Positions 11,331 to 22,630 of a stretch of 64,000 bases of DNA are shown piece by piece. A program made the translations under genes and the position numbers. The first letter of the stretch is position 1; the number at the start of each line of letters is the position of its first letter. The DNA comes from Nectonema munidae. Lineage: Eukaryota > Nematomorpha > Nectonematoida > Nectonematidae. Location of the stretch: the NCBI GenBank assembly GCA_030549495.1, contig JAUIRK010001052.1, positions 558,001-622,000 of the forward strand. The letters run 5' to 3'. Below the pieces are notes generated by a model. The model did not search any database and was not told where the DNA came from. It saw only the letters and a list, made by a program, of their open reading frames with translations.

Positions 11331-13222
11331 TAAACTCAAATAAAATAACTTCACTCATATCCAAAATTCAAAATGTTATTCTGCCATTTAATAGAGGAAT
11401 TCATTTCCGTTGATTTGCCTGTTTTCACTAAAAATTATATTTGTTACTTCCAAAATATAAGGTTTAATTCACCTATCGTATGCCGCTTTTCATTTCTGAA
11501 ATTTTTGTCATTTTGTATGAAGCCTCAAACGTTGCTTTATTTTTACTGAAAAAGTGATTACCAGAGTCCAAGCGACAAGTTTTTATGGAATGTATTTTTA
11601 TCTGAAATACTCGATCTTTTGTCTTTTAATTCTCTGTGAAATGTCTTAAAACGAATTTTAAGTTTTCTTGGCTTTATACTTTTATTACTTAAGACTTACC
11701 TATTTATAATACACTGTTGCTTAAAAGAATTTTGAGTAAGACTTTAGAAACTAATTTCAATAACACTTTCATTATAAGCATGTTTTCTCACTGACTGGAT
11801 AGAGGACTGATCGCTTTGGAGGAAGTGAAAACTGTTAAAAATAGACAAAATATTACAACTGTAAGAAATTGGTCGCTATACCGAGCTGCCACCTTTTGAA
11901 AGCTGGCGTTAGAGGGAGACTACTGAATTTAGTTTGAAAGTTATTTAAGTATTCTGTGTATTTGTACGCAATTTAAAATATGCTTCTCAACTTCTTGACC
12001 CAAAAAAATTGAATAATTTAACCCACAAGAGAAACATTGTATTTTGCAGCCAATTTTTTTTTATAAATTTTTAAAACTCTCATTTCAAATTTTATTCTTT
12101 GCCGCCAAAGTGTGAATAACATTTTCTGTATTAAATTTGAATAAACTATACACTTTGATTTAAAAAATACATCTTCAACTGCATTCGCAAGTTATTTTTG
12201 TTAAAATGTCCTTATTTAGAAAAAAAGTATATAATTTTCTGAAAGTTGATTTAAGTGTGATTACAGCATAAAAAATTTTTATTTCCATAAAAGTTGATGA
12301 GATATAACATTTTTCATAAATTGTCATTTTTTTTACAAATAATGACAGATCTAAATTGTGAATGAGGCTCTGTAAAACAATGAATAAAAAAAGATCTTTT
12401 AAAATATCCTCAATTGTTGAATCTGCAACCAAATGGAAAAGGGATTTGCAAACATTCGCTAACCACATGTGGCTCTGACTGAAACAAAATGTGAAAATGG
12501 CAGTTCCATAGAAAGTCATAGTCCATAGTTTCATTAGTTTGTAATAATTGTCTCTCTATTTTAGTTTCATCACATAAATAGAAAGCTAATAAAAGTGGTT
12601 AGCATAGTAGATAATTAATTAATAATGATTAATTATTATAAATTTTTTTTTTGACTCATTTTTTTTATGTTTTATATAACTTTTCAAAAACTTTTCATTT
12701 CGTTGATCGAAGTTTTGAAAAACTTTACCCCTGCCCTAAAATTTCATCGATCTCCTGTTTAAGACAACTGCTGAAGCCAAATATAAATATTTGATAAGAA
12801 AGACTTGAATAACGTGGCTGTTTAAGGTTGTATCGAAATGCTAAAAGTATCATTTGAGATTCTTTTAGAATAAATGTCATTACATATTATGAAAGTTTTT
12901 CTTTTGTCCAGATAAAAAGCGGAGTTTAATAGAATCAAGAAAATTTGAAAAAATCGCTAAAAAAAAGTCTATAATTTCATAAATAATAAAAAAACGCAAA
13001 TGTTTATTTTGAGGAGAAAAACTAATATCAACTTATTGAAAGCGAATAAAAAAAAGTTCTATTAAATTTGTATGAAAAAATGATTTCAAAAATAACAAAA
13101 GTTTTGTATTTTTTCAATACACTTTAATTACAAATAAATCATCGCATTTAAAAAGAAATAGCCTGTGTCCTGATCATTTTAACAGTGTATGTACATCAAA
13201 AAAACGCATACATTTCAAAGAA
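11331..13222. other. spacer; weak hAT-MITE-like words near 12.45 kb
   Basis: No gene recognised. Positions 12450-12480 read CATTCGCTAACCACATGTGGCTCTGAC, resembling the start of the MITE at 35338 (CGCGAACCAGACATGGCTC), so a decayed relative may lie here. The 119-codon minus-strand frame at 12175-12534 is Phe/Leu-rich and unrecognised. Confidence 0.4.
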
Positions 13223-13228
13223 TTTATT
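13223..13228 (-). terminator. polyadenylation signal of the ABHD11-like gene
   Basis: AATAAA on the minus strand about 80 bases after the TAA stop of the ABHD11-like coding region. Confidence 0.6.
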
Positions 13229-13307
13229 TAAAACAGGGAGAACGTATTAAAAAAAGTAAACTGTTTCTTCGTTAAAATTGAAGATGTTTCATTTAAAATG
13301 GGAAGAA

Positions 13308-14198
13308 TTAAAGAAAGTGAGTTACGCATTTTACGAATTCTTTTGGTTGTTCGCTATGAATCCAGTGTCCAGAATCAGTTACTGTTTCTACTTTTGAATT
13401 TACGAAGTATTTTTTCAATTGACTAGCATGATCCTTAGGCATGTACGATGAATTTTCGCCCCGAATAAAGAGTGTGGGGCTTGAAAATATTCTAAATGAT
13501 TCGGGAGGATTTTTGAAAGAGTTGATATTTTTGGCAATAGAATTAAGATTGAACTTCCAATCAAAGTTTCCATCTGGCTTTTGAATCAGGCTGGAAACTA
13601 GGAAATCTCTGATCAACTTATTCGTGATTTCTTTTTCTATGTTAGAGTTGAGTGTTTTTCTAAAGTCAGCCAGTGATATACTATCTTTATTGATCAAAGA
13701 TGTCTTCAATAACACTGGAATAATGGTATAAATATCTGATGATGAAAGCTTCAAAGCATCAGAGTCCCTTGAAAAAGGGGAAATATCCTCAATTATCAAT
13801 TTGGATATGTAGTTTGGTTGAGTGAAGGCCAAATGCATAGCGATCAACCCCCCTAAGCTGTGTCCCAGCATTATCCATTTGTTTAGTTTGAGGAAGTGGC
13901 TGATGAAAGAAAAGACGTAGCCTGCGAGTGTGTCGATAGACATTTCATCGCATCTAAAGCTATCGCCGTGATTAGGCAAATCCACAGCATAAACATCCCT
14001 TTCCGTCTTGCTAGAGATCTCTTGAGAAGTGCTTGCCAAATTCTTTTTGTTTCCAAATAGTCCATGAAGAAAAAATATCGGTTCCCTCAGAGTCGAAGAC
14101 TGCGCGTTAACAACTGCTGGTTTGTACAGATCATAGGAAAGTTCTTTAATAGAGGACGAACTCATAAATCTACACAACCTATTCATAATACACAGCAT
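13308..14198 (-). CDS. ABHD11: ABHD11-like alpha/beta hydrolase (mitochondrial)
   Basis: One uninterrupted frame of 296 residues, close to the usual ABHD11 length. The fold's signature parts are in order: oxyanion-hole motif HGLFG at 45-49, the NHGDS motif at 76-80, nucleophile elbow GHSLGG at 112-117 (Ser114), an acid in IIEDISP (Asp138, the position used in the YbfF/ABHD11 branch), and catalytic His278 in DSGHW. The first ~15 residues are basic and hydroxylated with no acids (MLCIMNRLCRF), consistent with a mitochondrial presequence. ABHD11 is known as a mitochondrial serine hydrolase linked to protection of 2-oxoglutarate dehydrogenase lipoylation and to diacylglycerol hydrolysis. ATG at 14198 is the first in-frame Met. 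An AG at the right distance upstream leaves open an extra 5' exon. An AATAAA follows the stop. It appears intact. Other alpha/beta hydrolases of the same branch are the only likely alternative. Confidence 0.88.
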   Translation of the reverse strand: MLCIMNRLCRFMSSSSIKELSYDLYKPAVVNAQSSTLREPIFFLHGLFGNKKNLASTSQEISSKTERDVYAVDLPNHGDSFRCDEMSIDTLAGYVFSFISHFLKLNKWIMLGHSLGGLIAMHLAFTQPNYISKLIIEDISPFSRDSDALKLSSSDIYTIIPVLLKTSLINKDSISLADFRKTLNSNIEKEITNKLIRDFLVSSLIQKPDGNFDWKFNLNSIAKNINSFKNPPESFRIFSSPTLFIRGENSSYMPKDHASQLKKYFVNSKVETVTDSGHWIHSEQPKEFVKCVTHFL

Positions 14199-14916
14199 TG
14201 GGTAATGACTTGTCTAAAATATAGAAATAATAAATGCTCTATTTCTGAAGAAAAAATATCAATCGTCTCTCAGAAAAGTAGAGAATTTTATGAAAAAATA
14301 TTCAGGCATAAATCTACAAAAGTCGAAGTATCCTAGTTTTAAATATAGATTAACAAGAAAAAACATACTTTGTGAAAGGGATGTAAAACAAAATATGCAT
14401 ATGAACATTTTGTTTAGCAAATGAAAACTACCTCAGATGAAGTTCATCTATAGAGGGAATAGAATTAACAGGATCACCTTTTAGGTTAATATCAAATACT
14501 GCCTAAATAAATTCCAAAAGTTTCAATTTCTTTACAAATTGAGCTTACTTTTTCAGAAGAAAATTATTTGGTTTTATAAACCTTTTATGAATGAGCCTCA
14601 ATGATTGTTAGGGTGTACCATTTGCCTATTAAATCTTTCAATAAACCTAAGAAAAAATTATCAAACAAAAAAGTAGATGCCACAATTGCCTAAATCCAGA
14701 TAACAACCCTGCTTTTAAATGTGTAAAGTGCAGCAAATTTATACCCAAAGAACATTGTAAAAATTACTAAGTTTTTACACGTTAAAAAAATACTTTATAA
14801 TCCCTTTTGAAATTATATCTTTTCACCTTAAGTTTGAATAGAGTCAATTTGGAACTCTAGGGGATCCATGTTACTTTAAAAAGAGGTAACAAAATTTTTA
14901 GCCACCTTATTATTTT
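14199..14916. other. upstream flank of the ABHD11-like gene
   Basis: Presumed promoter-side DNA between the hydrolase gene and the LINE. The 90-codon plus-strand frame at 14064-14336 mostly overlaps the hydrolase antisense and is not a gene. No other coding was seen. Confidence 0.45.
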
Positions 14917-17190
14917 TTGGTGCCGGTCATAAGCTCGGGTAAATAGTGACGGTTGCGTCAGGAAGGGCATCTGGCGTAAAATCTGCTCCAAAAGCACCAA
15001 AATGATAACACATCCTAAATATGGGCAGCAGCCTACGTCAAAAAGAAAAGTGCGTGAAATGAGTTGAGGTTTGGAAGTTGGGATGTCGGGACTATGGTTG
15101 GAAGACGTGTGGAAGCAGAGTAAGCGTTGTCAAAGAGAAGAGTTGACGTTTGCTGTATTCAAGAGCTTAGATGGAAAGGCAAGTTCGCAAGATTTGTCGG
15201 TCAAAAAGGTGAGTGCTACAAATTCTTTTGGCACGGCAATGATGAAGCTGCAGGCATAGGTGTTATGGTAAAAGAAATAGTTGATAGCATTGTGCAAGTG
15301 AACAGGAAAAGTGACAGTGTTCGTCTTATATCAGTGTATGCCCCTCAGTCTGGTAGATCCCAAGAAGAGAAAGAAGAGTTTTATACTGATTTAGCTAAAG
15401 AATTAGTTTTGAGAAAATGGAATGAGTTTCTGATTGTTACTGGTGATTTTAATGGACATATTGGCAAGGAAATTGAAGGATATGAAGGAGTTAATGGTAG
15501 TTATAGTGTTGGCGCTAGAAGCAAAGAAGGGAGATGCTTGAAGTGTGTCTAGAGCACAACTTAGTGATAGCACCAAATGACAACGACAAATCACGTGGTT
15601 TAAAAAGAAAAGAAATGTTTCACTCATTCTCAAATTGTTCTCTAATTATTTTTTTCCTATAGATATGAAAAAACAAAAACAATTAGAAAAGTGATTTCTA
15701 GGGAACTTCAACATAGTCTGATTGTGATGGATTCTGAAATTGGGAAGAGTTGAGGAAAACATATGAATTCTCTGATCTTGAAAACTTGGAAATTGAAAGA
15801 CCCAGATACTCAAAAATTGTTTAATGAGAAGTTAAATAAACTCTGGGAAGAAAGCAATGAGATAAACTTGTGGAATAAATTTAAATTGTGTGTTATTGAA
15901 GCTACAAGAAAAACATGTAGCTTTAGTAGAAATAAAGCAAAGCATAGAATAACTTGGTGGTGGAATGAAAATGTCATAAATACTTTAGCTGAAAAAAGAT
16001 GTTTCAAAATCTTAATAGAGCAGAAAACACAAGAGGCACAAAATTGTTATAAGAGAAGCAAAAAGATTGCTAAGAAAATTATTGCTAAAACAATCAAAGA
16101 AGAAGCTGAAAAAAAATTACAAAGCTTTGATAGGAAAGAATCAAGCGACACAAATGGAAATGTCTGTATCAAAGTCAAAACTGGAAAACTTTATTTTGAT
16201 GAAGGAAAAAGAGGAAAAGCGTGGAAAAACTATTTAGAACAAGTTATGAATGTAGAAAACGATTAGGATGGTAATGTGAACGCTGAAAAAGTCGTAGGTC
16301 CAATTTTTGAAGTTACAATGGATCAAATTGAAAATGCTCTCAACAAATAAAAAAATGGTAAGGCAAGTGGACCATAAGGAATCATTAAGAAGCACTTTGT
16401 TGCTTCAAAGCATGGCACAGAAACTCTTCTTAAAATTGCAAATGATATTTTAAAAGAGAAAGAAATACCATCAGATTGGAAAGTGAGTACAATCCTTTCA
16501 ATATACAAAGGTAATGGAGACGTAATGGAATGTTGCTCATATCGACCAGTCAAATTAATCGAGCATCGAATGAAAGTATTTGAACGCGTTCTTGAAAAAA
16601 GATTGAGATAGATTGTGAAGGTTGATCAAACACAGGTTGGCTTTATGACCGGAAAAAGCGCTATTGATTTAATATTAATTGCAAGACAAAAGCATGAATG
16701 TTATATAAAGAGAAAGATTTATTTGTGTTTTGTGGACCTTAAAAAAGCATTTGATAGAGTTTCCCGTTTGGATATTGAATGGGCTCTTCGTAAGAAAATG
16801 GTTCGAGGAAGCCTGATAAAAATTGTGATGTCTTTATATAAAGAGGCACACACAAAAGTTAGATGTGGCAATAGCTATTCTGAAGATTTTCTGGTAAAAG
16901 TCGGTCTTCATCAAGGATCTATATTGTCACCCTTTTTATTTGTCATTGTAATTGATGCTGTAACCGCAGCGGTGAAAAAAGAACCGTTAAAAAGTAATTT
17001 GTATGCTGGTGATCTGATTATTTTGGCGCATACAGTGGAAAAACTTACGAAAAATTTTTAGATTGGAAGAATGCTTTTCAAGCTAAACGTTTGAAAGTAA
17101 ATTTGAAGAAAACAAAAATATTACACGCAAGCAAAGGGAAAATAGAAACAATAAATCCAAAAAAAATAAATACTCAAGTTTTCCGTAAGG
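14917..17190 (+). mobile_element. RTE-like LINE, endonuclease and reverse transcriptase, inactivated
   Basis: The 5' segment at 14925-15000 carries GCGTCAGGAAGGGCATCTGGCGTAAAA. ORF2 follows in pieces. The endonuclease (15070-15550) has KRRVDVCCIQELRWKG, the GVMVKE segment, SVYAPQSG and VTGDFNGHIG. A Lys-rich linker (15763-16266) contains ITWWWNENV. The reverse transcriptase (16270-17061) has VDQTQVGFMTGKSAID, FVDLKKAFDRV and VGLHQGSILSPFLF. The catalytic box reads LYAGDL, so the first Asp of the YADD pair is replaced by Gly. Stops interrupt at 15550, 16267, 16350, 16375 and 16610. After 17061 a shifted frame continues DWKNAFQAKRLKVNLKKTK before homology fades. Dead by several independent lesions. 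It is the best-preserved relative of the LINE in the pelota intron. Confidence 0.9.
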
Positions 17191-17438
17191 TTAAAAAATT
17201 TTTATTGGAAAATTTAATTTATAAATATTAAAGGTACATTTGTGAAAGAGTCATTGAGAGCACGGAACATAAAACCTACTCCACCCTTCCTGTATTATTT
17301 GAAGATAGGCATTATTCAAGCATATCAAGATTAGACTAGGGTGAAAGGGCTTTTAGTTTCAATTGGTCAAGTTCTCCTCCCTCTAGATGTGGACTATTTT
17401 GACTTTTATAATAAACGTATATAAAAGAACGAAAAACA

Positions 17439-17444
17439 TTTATT
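17439..17444 (-). terminator. polyadenylation signal of the 17.5-18.1 kb gene
   Basis: AATAAA on the minus strand about 30 bases beyond the TAA stop of the 223-residue frame. Confidence 0.5.
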
Positions 17445-17471
17445 ATTAAATTTAAAAAGTTAAGATCAACA

Positions 17472-18143
17472 TCAATTAACATTTTGATCATTTATAAAGG
17501 ATAGATCAGGCAAGGAATGTAGTAAGGAATTAACATCAATTTCATCAAATATAAGGTCACCATCCTTTGGAGATATGGCCTTCTCATCATCCATCTTCTT
17601 GTTTGAACACGTTTTAAAAACTTTCGAAGGCAGGGTTTCATTGGACGTGTTCGATTTATTTTGTAAGAATTCAATGTTTTTAAAAAAACTTTCTTGTACA
17701 CCACCATGTTTAGCATTCATACTGTTACTTTTCATCTTAGAGCAGATTTGAGTGAGGAATTCCCTTTTTTCAGACGAGATGAAATTAATGTAATGAAGTA
17801 TGATGCTGGAATTCAAGAGGTTGAAAGAAAGGCCATCACATTCTTTAAATAAACGCCCTTCAGCGCTTGAACAAAAGTCATCGTCTTCACAATTATCTAT
17901 CTTCTTTGAACAGACATTTGAATACTCATCAGGTATTGGAAAGAGTTTGCAGACTTGTTGATTTATCTCTCCGCAATAGTTGTTGCAACCAATAGTCTCT
18001 ATCTCGGATTTCTCAATGGTATCTTCTTCGTATACTGTAAAGTCAAAAAACTCATTAAATTCATCATCACTAGAAGTTTTTGTCTGAGAAACCAATGTAT
18101 CATCATCATTTCGCTTCTCTTCTCCATTTAATGAATCCACCAT
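17472..18143 (-). CDS. unrecognised acidic protein, 223 residues
   Basis: No family recognised. The frame is long for DNA this AT-rich, uses mixed codons, and is strongly acidic with many Ser, Asn and Cys residues. The N-terminal 50 residues are rich in Asp/Glu/Ser (SSDDEFNEFF), and there are Cys pairs in CNNYCGEIN and CEDDDFC. A hydrophobic helix-like part lies near residues 105-125 (NLLNSSIILHYINF), and the C-terminus carries FDEIDVNSLLHSLPDLSF, which looks like a short binding motif in a disordered tail. No membrane segment or signal peptide was seen. AATAAA just after the stop supports a real transcript. The ATG at 18143 may not be the start: the frame stays open upstream to TTACTTCACAG at about 18160, a good splice acceptor, so this could be the last exon of a longer gene. 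Confidence 0.55.
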   Translation of the reverse strand: MVDSLNGEEKRNDDDTLVSQTKTSSDDEFNEFFDFTVYEEDTIEKSEIETIGCNNYCGEINQQVCKLFPIPDEYSNVCSKKIDNCEDDDFCSSAEGRLFKECDGLSFNLLNSSIILHYINFISSEKREFLTQICSKMKSNSMNAKHGGVQESFFKNIEFLQNKSNTSNETLPSKVFKTCSNKKMDDEKAISPKDGDLIFDEIDVNSLLHSLPDLSFINDQNVN

Positions 18144-20029
18144 AACACTACATAAATGTCTGTGAAGTAATATTTGAAAAAAATTACAATTACAATTACT
18201 TAAATACTTCAGTAAAATTTGAAGTGCATATTATGATATAAATGAAAACCCTTAAGGCTTTCTTACTCGTTTAAAATTTTTAATTACCTTTTTAGGGATT
18301 GGAAAATATTCGTAGGTCTATATAAAAATATGATTACGTTTATAAAGTTCGCATACTTGTAACAAATCATTATTGTGTCAAGTTAAAAACAGTGGAAGAC
18401 TTGGACACCACTTTTTTCCCATACTAGAGGGAGAAATTTTCAAAAAAATATTTTTTTCTTCGGGGGCGGCTTCACCCCTTTTTTTTTTTTCTCTTTTTCC
18501 TCTTTTTTTACAAAAAAAAAAAAATATTCTTAAAAAATGTTATATAAAATATAAAAAAATCCCTTTCCAACACAAATTGATTATTTTATTATTTATTATT
18601 TAATAAGAAAACTTTTACTAAAATTTTCTCTTCCCTTTATTATAATACTCTTAAATATTCTAATCAATTCAAAAATAAAAAGCATTCTTTTCGCCAGCAC
18701 AGTTGATGGCGTAAAAAGGCTTTTGAATGGGTACGATAAAATGGCTTAAGACATACGAATATTTATATATACTAAAAATAAAAATGTTAAAATAATTATG
18801 GTGGCCGGAAAACTCGGTCTCAGCCTTAGTTAATTTTATACGCTCTAGGAAAGATCGTTAAGAGATTGATATTAAATACAATCAGAGTTTCGATTCCAAT
18901 GACGATTCATCACTAAGATCTACGCTTTCAAAATATTCCGGTCATCGATTGAAAAAGAAGCTACAACACCCTAACGAAATAATTGTTTGAACTTTTTTCT
19001 TTGTAAAACCCTTTTATATAATATATATGTATGTAATAGCGGGAAAAAAATTCCAAAATTTATTATATGAATTATAATTTGTATGCAACCCAGAAAATTG
19101 ATACGTTAGTTTTTGTATTTTTCATAAATGATACGACACTTTATTATTTTAGGAAATACAATGAATTCATTATTCTTGAATACTTTTATATATAATATTA
19201 TATTAGTGCTGTATAAAAGATTTAATAACCAAAAATTGGACCAAGGTATTTTTAACCTAAATCACAAATAATTGTTCACCTCATACTAAAATTTTACACA
19301 CGGTACGATGTGCCGTTTTCAATTTAAATATAGTTTATACTAAGGTCACTTACTTCAAAAATCAGAGAATAAAAACGGGCATAATTTTTTTTCAAAATTA
19401 ATACATTTATTTGGGCAAAAAATCTTACGTAAGATTATCAATTCCAATAGTTTATTGAATTAAAATTATGCATCTCTTACCAAATATCATTTTCGGAAAA
19501 ATGTTGAAAAACCTCAGCCTGACAAATACACAGATGCTTTTCAAATGAAAATGTTTGGGCTTAAAGTAGGTCTAGTTTCGCCCAGGGGTGGGAAGTAGGA
19601 GTCAAGAAGTCAGCCAATTTTGGAGAAATTGAGTAAAACCAACTAGAGCCTTTATAAAACAAAAAGTTTTCATATTAAAAGTATGTAAGCATTATTATAA
19701 AGATTTTTCTTATTGTGAATGCTCGCCCTGCAACATGGATTACTGCGGAGTGACATTCTTTTCTTTGCTCTAAGAATAACAAAATGAAGGAGGACAACTG
19801 ATGCTATCGAACAAATTAACAACACTTTGAATGATGATGTGTAACTAAGAACTTTTTTTAATTTGAAATAATTTAAAATGTCAGTTTTTTTTTAATTTTT
19901 ATATTAACACTATTAGAGCTTGGCTAAATTTGTCCGCTCAAATGCTGCGGGCGTAAAGTTCCCCCGCCTCTTTTTCTCAGATATTAATAAATTGTAATAA
20001 ATATTTTTTAATGTGATATATATATTTCA
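18144..20029. other. spacer with low-complexity T/A tracts and one possible small exon
   Basis: 18400-18560 is poly-T and poly-A low complexity. 18857-18991 holds a 38-codon open stretch ending in TGA, reported as a finding. Nothing else recognisable was seen. Confidence 0.4.
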
Positions 20030-20700
20030 ACTGTGCTGAATTCAGCGGTGATGTCCATTTTTTATCCAAATTAATCAAACCTGTGAAAAAGTTAATTTAT
20101 ATATGACAGCTAATCTCAAAAAGAAACTTTTTATTTAAATAATTATAGTAACCCATTTTCAAGTATGCTGAATTCAGTAGTGATGTCCATTTTTTTTATC
20201 AAAATCAATCAAACCTGCCAAAAATTGATTTATACATGACAGCTCACATCAAAAAGGAATTTTTTACTTAAATAATTATCTAGAGTTTTTTACACTCAAG
20301 CAGCACTTTTGGCTTTCCTATTATTTTGTGTGTGTGTATCATGTATATAGGAAAGAGCCTATAGGAATTTCTAAATACATTTGGTATTATGAATATAATT
20401 ATCTGATAAGTATATTTAATAATAGTAATATATTGTATATGATTATTGATGATAACTGCACCAGGTATACTAAGTTTACTCACGATGTTCATTTTTTATG
20501 AAAATTAGTCAAACCTGTCAAAAAATGATTTAAACATGACAGCCCATGCAAAAAGAAAAGCTTTATTGAAATACATGTAAAAAGTTTTATACACATATAT
20601 ACCATTTTTCAAGTATACCCAATTTATGGTTATGCTCATTTTTTATGAAAATCAATTGAACGTGTCAAAAAATCGATTAAACCTGTCAATCAATGTCAAA
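20030..20700. repeat. tandem repeat array A, period about 133-149 bp
   Basis: Units share GAATTCAGNNGTGATGTCCATTTTTTAT, then AATCAAACCTGYCAAAAA, then ATGACAGCYCA and CAAAAAGRAA. Recognisable starts lie near 20047, 20180, 20483 and 20630. The middle of the array (about 20280-20460) has been replaced or has diverged. There is no coding. The open frames at 20280-20492 and 20626-20874 are repeat by-products. Confidence 0.75.
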
Positions 20701-20949
20701 TATATAAACTCCAAAATAAATTCTACTTGCAATATTTCTTTGCTACTTATTTTCTTAATATATTTAATAAATCAACTTTTGGTGTTTAATTCACTCAAAA
20801 TATTTCATTTGTCAGTAAATTGGGTATCTCGAAAGGACCTCCATCGTTTTCGCAACAAATTCGTTATCGGCTAGAAGACTCTACGTAATTTCTACTATAC
20901 CTTATACAGTATGTAATTTTGCTATTCATTATATGATGATTTTTTCTCT

Positions 20950-21545
20950 AATTTTCAAACCCTAAATATGAAAACGGAGTCCAAAAATGAAACCAGCATC
21001 GTCAATTTGGTTTAAAAAACAGATATTTTATTTAGTTTCAAAAATATTTCTGTAGACATTAAACGTAAACCGCACATTTGAATTAACACATTTGAAATTA
21101 TTTGCAGATATTTTAAAACATCTAAATGCGAAAAATGAGTTCAGAAATGAAACTAGCATGGTTGATGTGAAAAACATATATTTCATGTAAAATTTGAATG
21201 AATGTTTTTGGAGACAATTTTTAGAAGTAAAATGCAAATTTGATTGACACTTATAGGCATTTTCGAATCCTAAATGGAAAAATTGAGTATAGAAATGAAA
21301 CCAACATGGCCGATTTAGTATAAAAACACACATTTTATGTTAAATTTGAAGGAATATTTATTAAATATTTCAATTAAAATTTTAAATGAGATTTTATAAA
21401 AAGTAGCGTTATATATAGTTTATATAGTAGTGTTATGCGTTCAAAACTATATAAATTTTCAAAGGAATATCATCTAATATAGACCTTACGTTATAGGTCA
21501 ACTACAGATAATGTCAAAATTTTGTTAAAAAATGTTAATTTTTGA
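20950..21545 (-). repeat. tandem repeat array B (minus orientation), period about 149-160 bp
   Basis: Units read, on plus, ATGAAACCAGCAT (20987), ATGAAACTAGCAT (21147) and ATGAAACCAACAT (21296), each followed by a GT-rich stretch, AAAATTTGAATGAAT and AAATGCAAATTTGATTGACA. The reverse complement matches the array around 41.5-44.0 kb. The open minus-strand frame at 21028-21333 simply reads through the units. Confidence 0.8.
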
Positions 21546-22630
21546 TTTTGATTGGCAGTTTTTGACATGAGGGTTATTCAACTACTATGGAAATGGTACC
21601 AAAAGATGCAGCTTACTTTACTGAAAAGGGCCCCTCCCAGGACTAATAGGTAATGCTCAAAAAACATACGCTTAAGGCTTCACAATTGAGATCAAATATC
21701 CTTAGCAAAGAAGTTGACTGTCACCAAAAATTGATGGATTTCATTTGATAATCCAATCTTATATTTTTGGCACATCGACGGCCGGAATGACGCTTCATGA
21801 TGGCGGGAACACCATTACTTTATAAACCGTGTGTACTGTATATGCATAATGTATGTATACAGTCACTATTTGCTGAATTACAATGTAGATGCACCAATAT
21901 TATATATGCAGGAGTCAAAGTTATCATATCAAAAGTTAATTCAAATAAGGGGTCGCAATGATCTGAAAAATCTTTATTTTCAGGACTCGCCAAAGGGGAC
22001 GATCTAAAACCTCTTTAGCCGATGGTAGATTGGGGAAAAAAACTTTTAAAATATTTTATAGTATATAAAGTTTTAATTCTCTTTTCATATGAGTTTAATT
22101 TTGTATAATTATTGGATATTATATTAAATATTTATTTATCAGATATTTTTTATACTACCAATAATTTATCTAAAAAAGAGGTGGGTTGGGTTAAAGACTC
22201 CTTTTCCCCCCCCCCCCCTCCCCCCCCCGCTATGGAAAACCATGGAGAAAAGTGGTGAAACTAGACTAGAGTAGTTACGCGTGATCAGATGTAGGTCGCG
22301 CTATCACATTTTAGTGCAGGTCACTTTGTAATTAATATAGAAAATAATTATTTACAACCGAACATCGCTTAAGAGGTTAGCGTTTTGTTATTTTTCAGGA
22401 AAACACCCTCATATTTTATTCATATGCTAAACTATAAAAAAAATGCACTGGATGCAGAGAGGTTGAAAAAAGAAAATTAGAGATTGCAACCAGGCTTTGA
22501 AAGTTTTTTTGATATTTTCAGTGGAGCAGTTTGACACGTAGTTTGGGATAAAAATATAGAATTTAATTCAGTAGCAACTTTCTATCCATGCAAATCTAAA
22601 AATGCCACAAACGACAAACTGGTGTATATC
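21546..22630. other. array flank and spacer with long poly-C tract
   Basis: 21577-21620 (TTATTCAACTACTATGGAAATGGTACCAAAAGATGCAGCTT) is shared, inverted, with 41425-41470. 22205-22232 is almost pure C. No gene was seen. Confidence 0.5.

Noticed and set aside
14064-14336. 90-codon plus-strand frame
   Set aside because: Mostly antisense to the intact ABHD11-like gene; a shadow.
18373-18603. 76-codon frame at 18.4 kb
   Set aside because: Translation of poly-T/poly-A low complexity.
21028-21333. 101-codon minus-strand frame
   Set aside because: Reads through tandem repeat units; the frame repeats with the monomer.
22205-22232. Poly-C runs here and at 25.93, 37.73 kb and poly-G at 50.59 kb as functional sites
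   Set aside because: Simple homopolymer tracts, length often unreliable in assemblies; no context for function.
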